Source: Agaricus subrufescens (lineage: Eukaryota > Basidiomycota > Agaricomycetes > Agaricales > Agaricaceae). Taken from it: a stretch of DNA of 64,000 nucleotides. A program made the position numbers and the translations under genes. The DNA lies in NCBI GenBank assembly GCA_029945375.1, contig CM057059.1, forward strand, positions 3,658,001 through 3,722,000, read 5' to 3'. Numbering within the stretch: position 1 is the stretch's first letter; each line of letters begins with the position of its first letter. Below the pieces are notes generated by a model that worked only from the letters and a program-made list of their open reading frames with translations, ran no database searches and had not been told where the DNA came from. Positions 60,189 through 64,000 of the stretch are shown here, piece after piece.

Positions 60189-62408
60189 ATGCACTTGAAA
60201 CGGGGTTTTGCGTTACTTTCGCTCTGGGCTGCAGCCACTTTTGCAGAAACGATTGGCCCGCGTGGTCAAATCACCCTCTCGAGCAAAGATATTAGTCCTG
60301 ATGGATTCAAGCGCTCGTATGTTATTTGCTGCTTCCTTCTCAATCGTTAACTGACCTTATGTCAGGGCGTCAGTTATCAATGGTGAACATCCAGGTCCTG
60401 TTATAACAGCGCAAAAGGTGAGGTCTCATCGATACCGAAAGCATTAAAGTCTTGACATATGCGATACTGGCTTAGGGCGACGACATCAACATAAATGTTG
60501 TAAACCAGTTGACTGATCGCAATCAATTCCTCGGTGCAAGCATCGTACGTGCTCATTTATACTGTGGGCTTGATTGCAAAAGCTGAGTTTAGAGTAGCAC
60601 TGGCATGGCATGTTCCAGAAGAAGACAAATTTCATGGACGGTGTTGTTGGAGTGACCCAGTGCCCAATCGCACCAAATGACTCCTTTGAGTATTCTTTCT
60701 CAACGGGGGGACAGACCGGTACCTATTGGTATCACTCGCACTTCAGTAAGTTGGTAACTGATTGGGAGCTGAACTGGCGCTCAGTTCCTTTTTAGACGTG
60801 CAATATTGCGATGGTGTTCGAGGAGCTCTGATCATCTATGATCCTGATGACCCATTGAAGCACATGTATGATGGTGAGTGATGATCAACCCTCACCCTGA
60901 GTCATTGACACTGACGGTTCTATAATAGTTGATGATGGTGAGCAACGTTATTACCACATTCGTCTACTCGACCTCATTAAAAATCTTAGAGTCGACAATC
61001 ATCTCACTTTCTGACTGGTAATTCGAGTTTCTCTAATCGAAGATGCCGCTGGCTGAGCAGCTTTCTGTAGGTATCATGAGCTTGCCTCCGATGTCCGTGT
61101 CATTGAGATGTCAGATGCAACCTTGATCAATGGAATAGGACGATCTGCCACTGGCCAGAAAGTCGATTTGGCCGTTGTCAACGTTCAACGTGGCAAACGC
61201 TACCGTTTCCGTCTTATATCCATGTCTTGCGACCCTGACTATGTCTTCTCCATCGATGGACACGACCTCACCGTTATCGAGGCTGACGGTACCGAGACTG
61301 AACCAGTGGTTGTGAACTCGATACACATTTTAGCTGGTAAGATATCCACAAGATAATCGAATTCAGTTCCGCTCACACTGCGTCGTAGGACAACGTTACT
61401 CCTTCGTTTTGAACGCTAATCAGACGGTGGATAACTATTGGATCCGTGCGCTCCCCAATCTGGGCAACGGCCTTAATGGGACGTTCGAGGGTGGTGTAAA
61501 TTCTGCTATTCTGAGGTACCAAGGAGCTCCCGTTGCAGAACCGTCATCGCAGCAGCAGAAACAACCATTGCCGCTTGATCAGGACGACTTGCACCCTCTT
61601 ATTCCACACCCTGTTCCCGGAGGTCATACTCCTGATGGTGCTGATGAAACCTTGACCTTCACTCTCCAGATTAATGCTACAGATTTGCAGCACACTAAAT
61701 GGTTCTTCAACCACACTTCGTTTGTGGAGCCCGAGGTTCCCGTCCTACTGCAAATCTTGAGCGGTACAACGGACCCGTCTAAGCTTCTCCCTAAGGGATC
61801 GATATATCATGTGGAGAGGAACAAAACAGTCCAAGTCAATATTCAAACTGGCCTCATTGGAGGCCCACACCCATTCCACTTGCACGGTGTAAGTAGTTAT
61901 ATCAACATGGTGATGAACTCGGAGAGTTAATATTTTGTAGCATGAGTTCTGGGTTCTCAGGGGTGCGGAAAGTAACATCACCAATTACGACAACCCCGTT
62001 ATCAGAGACACTGTCAGTGGCGGTCTCGAGGAGAACGGATTTTTCTCTATCCGCTTTAGGACCGACAATCCTGGTCCTTGGATTCTCCACTGGTAAGCTC
62101 ATATACCTTTCGTAAAATGTGACTAACGGGAATTCCCTTCAGCCACATAGACTTCCACCTCAGGGAGTGAGTTACGACCAGCTTATATGGTCTCACGCAC
62201 TGATTACGTTTTAGTGGCCTTGCTATTGTATTTGCAGAAGCCCCCGAAGATACTGCCTATGCGAACCCAGATCCTCCTGGTCAGTCAACTGTTGCTCCCC
62301 ATTGTATGCTCTCTCACCCGCAATACTCTAGCGGACTGGAAAGCCCTCTGCCCTATCTGGGACGATGAACCTGATTACGTCAGGAACGCCGGATTGAGGC
62401 CTACATAA
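60189..62408 (+). CDS. Laccase 4 (multicopper oxidase)
   Basis: Thirteen exons: 60189-60316, 60366-60417, 60476-60544, 60598-60745, 60796-60873, 60929-60937, 60990-61017, 61071-61336, 61389-61888, 61941-62092, 62143-62166, 62215-62279, 62332-62408 (1596 nt, 531 aa). Signal peptide [19 protein letters not shown]. All copper motifs are intact: HWHG, YWYHSHF, HPFHLHGH (next residues EFW) and [16 protein letters not shown]. Closest to laccase 2 in exon 8 (ADGTETEP) and exon 9 (the 500-nt exon has the same length in both), so these two probably share a later duplication than laccase 1. Confidence 0.95.
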
Positions 62409-63166
62409 TTGTCGTTGCACTGTAGTACAACACAGACTTTCTAGTTATAGTGTTACCTTTGGGTCGGATAATTCTCAATTGTTTTTATTGATGTTTTTGC
62501 AACCAAGAACTTTCTGTTCGAGTATTGTATGGTGCCACTGGAAATCGGAAACGACTCACTGCTATAACAAGAAAAACCTGGCCCGGTATGATTGTCTAAT
62601 ACCGTTGCGCCTTACACAGAGACAACAGCAAACTACGCAACTACTAAAACATGATCTAAGAAACGCCATGAACAACAATATCATTAATACTGCTATATTG
62701 CTTAAACCGGGTATCGGTGATTCAGCGTGGTGTTGATTAGGTTGATTATTTCCGTTCCATAGGTCAGATAATTCCGACCTTTGGTGAAGCTTTCTGGCAC
62801 GTTGCCGATCTCACATACTTGTACCGCAAGTTCAAATTTCAAACCCCGCCCCTGGATCAAGTCCGCGTTGAGGCTTGCGCCTGCTCATATCCTAAGCCGA
62901 GGCCCTCCTGCGGACTCGGTTCAGCTCTACCAACAGCGGGCGCTCGACTTAGGTGTCTGCACTTGAGTCATTTTACTATTTGACTATTATACGGAACATG
63001 GAATACTTAAATTTAGTTGTCCTAAGATACCCATTTGTCCTGTCTACACGTGATTGAGGAACGCGGGGTCCTGCAGGGTCTACTAGACGGGGCCAGAATC
63101 TATAACAGGCTGAGCAATTACGCTTTAGTTAAATCATCTTTGTAAGTCAGCGTTAGCTCACCGAGA
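62409..63166. other. Intergenic, 0.76 kb
   Basis: Convergent interval between laccase 4 (plus) and the right-edge coiled-coil gene (minus). Nothing recognised. Confidence 0.5.
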
Positions 63167-64000
63167 TTAATTCCGACTCCATTCCCTGCCTCGGTCTTTG
63201 ACCGACCCAGAAATCCTCTGGATTTCGTGAACAACATCTCTCACTCGATCTCTCTGTTTGATCGCATCTTCTACTTTTCCTTCCAACTCTCTTCTCAACT
63301 TCTTTTCATTATCTTGGCACCGAGCGTCGCATAACTTCAGCTCTCCTTGTAGTTCCTCGACTTGCGCTTCCAAAGTACTTTTGTCCCGCCTTAAACGATC
63401 GTTCTCGTTCCATGTTTCTTGGAGAAGTCGTTGCGACTCTTGAATTACGCGCTCCAGATGAGTAACTTGATCTTTTGATGACTCTAATTGACATTGCAGT
63501 GTCGAGGGGGGCAGTTTATATGGAGAGGATTTAAACTGAGTCGGGACGGAATTTGATCTGCCTCGAGCCATTTTGGGACCATCTGATGATAGAAGAGGCT
63601 CAAGAAGGACATCAAGCATGCGTTCATTGAGCTTCATACGAAGCTCGGGCGTCAGGCGAGGCCAAACGTCTTCAAGGTATCTTAGTGTGGGCTCTTCGAG
63701 AGACCGATTAGCGCGTCGGTAGTTTGTTGATCCGATAGATTCGGCTGCGTGATTCTTTTGCGAATGAGGTAACACTTCTTAAGGTCAGCTAAGCGAGCAA
63801 TTGTAAGAGGGTTACACGTACTTGATGAAGCGAGTGGACTAGGGCCGTTAACGGCGGAATGAACTACAGATTCTTCAGACACGGGTGCTGATTCATTAAT
63901 GTTTCCTGATGCTGAATCATTTGGTACTTGAGCCATAGAGGAAGGCTTGCCATTGATTTTCGATTTCGGTGTAGGACGATCATCATCGTGAGGTAGCAAA
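63167..64000 (-). CDS. Coiled-coil protein, 3' part (5' end beyond window)
   Basis: Two visible exons: the upstream one runs from beyond 64000 to 63822, the last is 63777..63167; the 44-bp intron closes the frame through Lys-Val. The N-terminal visible part is polar and Ser/Pro/Thr-rich (KSKINGKPSSMAQVPND). After the intron comes RYLEDVWPRLTPELRMKLNERMLDVLLEPLL, then a long heptad-rich coiled coil with many E, R, L, Q from about residue 100 of the last exon to GREWSRN. Family not recognised; possibly a tethering or cytoskeletal protein. The first visible codon is not an ATG, so the start lies outside. Confidence 0.75.

Noticed and set aside
1..64000. tRNA, rRNA or CRISPR arrays
   Set aside because: None seen by eye. 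Strings resembling a T-loop were not accompanied by the other arms, and CRISPR is not expected in a fungal genome; the 40-bp array at 9213-9532 has variable spacing, related spacers and no cas genes.

Overview
The window is a piece of a filamentous basidiomycete nuclear genome, most likely an Agaricomycete with a wood- or litter-decay style enzyme set. The evidence is the very intron-rich genes (up to 25 exons, introns mostly 41-70 bp, microexons down to 9 nt), the gene families present, and the long AT-leaning intergenic stretches. I cannot name the species. Splice sites below come from reading donor/acceptor pairs, checking that the frame closes, and comparing with family motifs from memory; nothing was aligned by software.

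Layout. (1) 1-12.7 kb: three tandem minus-strand unspecific peroxygenases (heme-thiolate, chloroperoxidase superfamily); the first is cut by the left edge. The same TATAAAAGC core promoter lies 42-53 bp before each start codon. Between copies 2 and 3 lies a mosaic repeat: a 149-bp and a 162-bp block form a tandem pair of elements, one of which holds an array of about 40-bp units with palindromes whose two arms change together. (2) 15.6-20.1 kb: a 25-exon hydantoinase/oxoprolinase-DUF917 fusion gene, followed only 55 bp later by a HECT ubiquitin ligase of the HUL5/UBE3C type (20.1-23.9 kb). (3) 24.7-29.4 kb: a small secreted cysteine-containing protein and a 967-aa coiled-coil protein, both minus strand. 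(4) 31.9-38.8 kb: an uncertain membrane-anchored ORF, a small kinase-fold protein whose HRD aspartate is Asn, a beta-carbonic anhydrase with a long Arg-rich N-terminal extension, and a secreted GMC oxidoreductase. (5) 40.3-44.8 kb: two convergent paralogues of the fungal Hsp70-like (HSPA12-type) family, both with altered nucleotide-binding loops; the plus-strand copy has a coiled-coil tail. (6) 47.8-62.4 kb: four tandem plus-strand laccase genes with the same 13-exon plan; the third is a pseudogene that has also lost copper ligands. (7) 63.2 kb to the right edge: the 3' part of another coiled-coil gene.

How they fit together: peroxygenases need H2O2, GMC oxidases of the aryl-alcohol/glucose oxidase type make it, and laccases oxidise phenols with O2. 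All three classes carry signal peptides here, so the window contains much of an extracellular oxidation system, although housekeeping genes lie between the members and this is not a biosynthetic cluster. The most unusual points are the Glu-to-Asp change at the peroxygenase acid-base position in both complete copies, the degenerate Hsp70-like pair, the GC-AG introns (one sits where the paralogue has GT-AG), and the covarying palindromic minisatellite.
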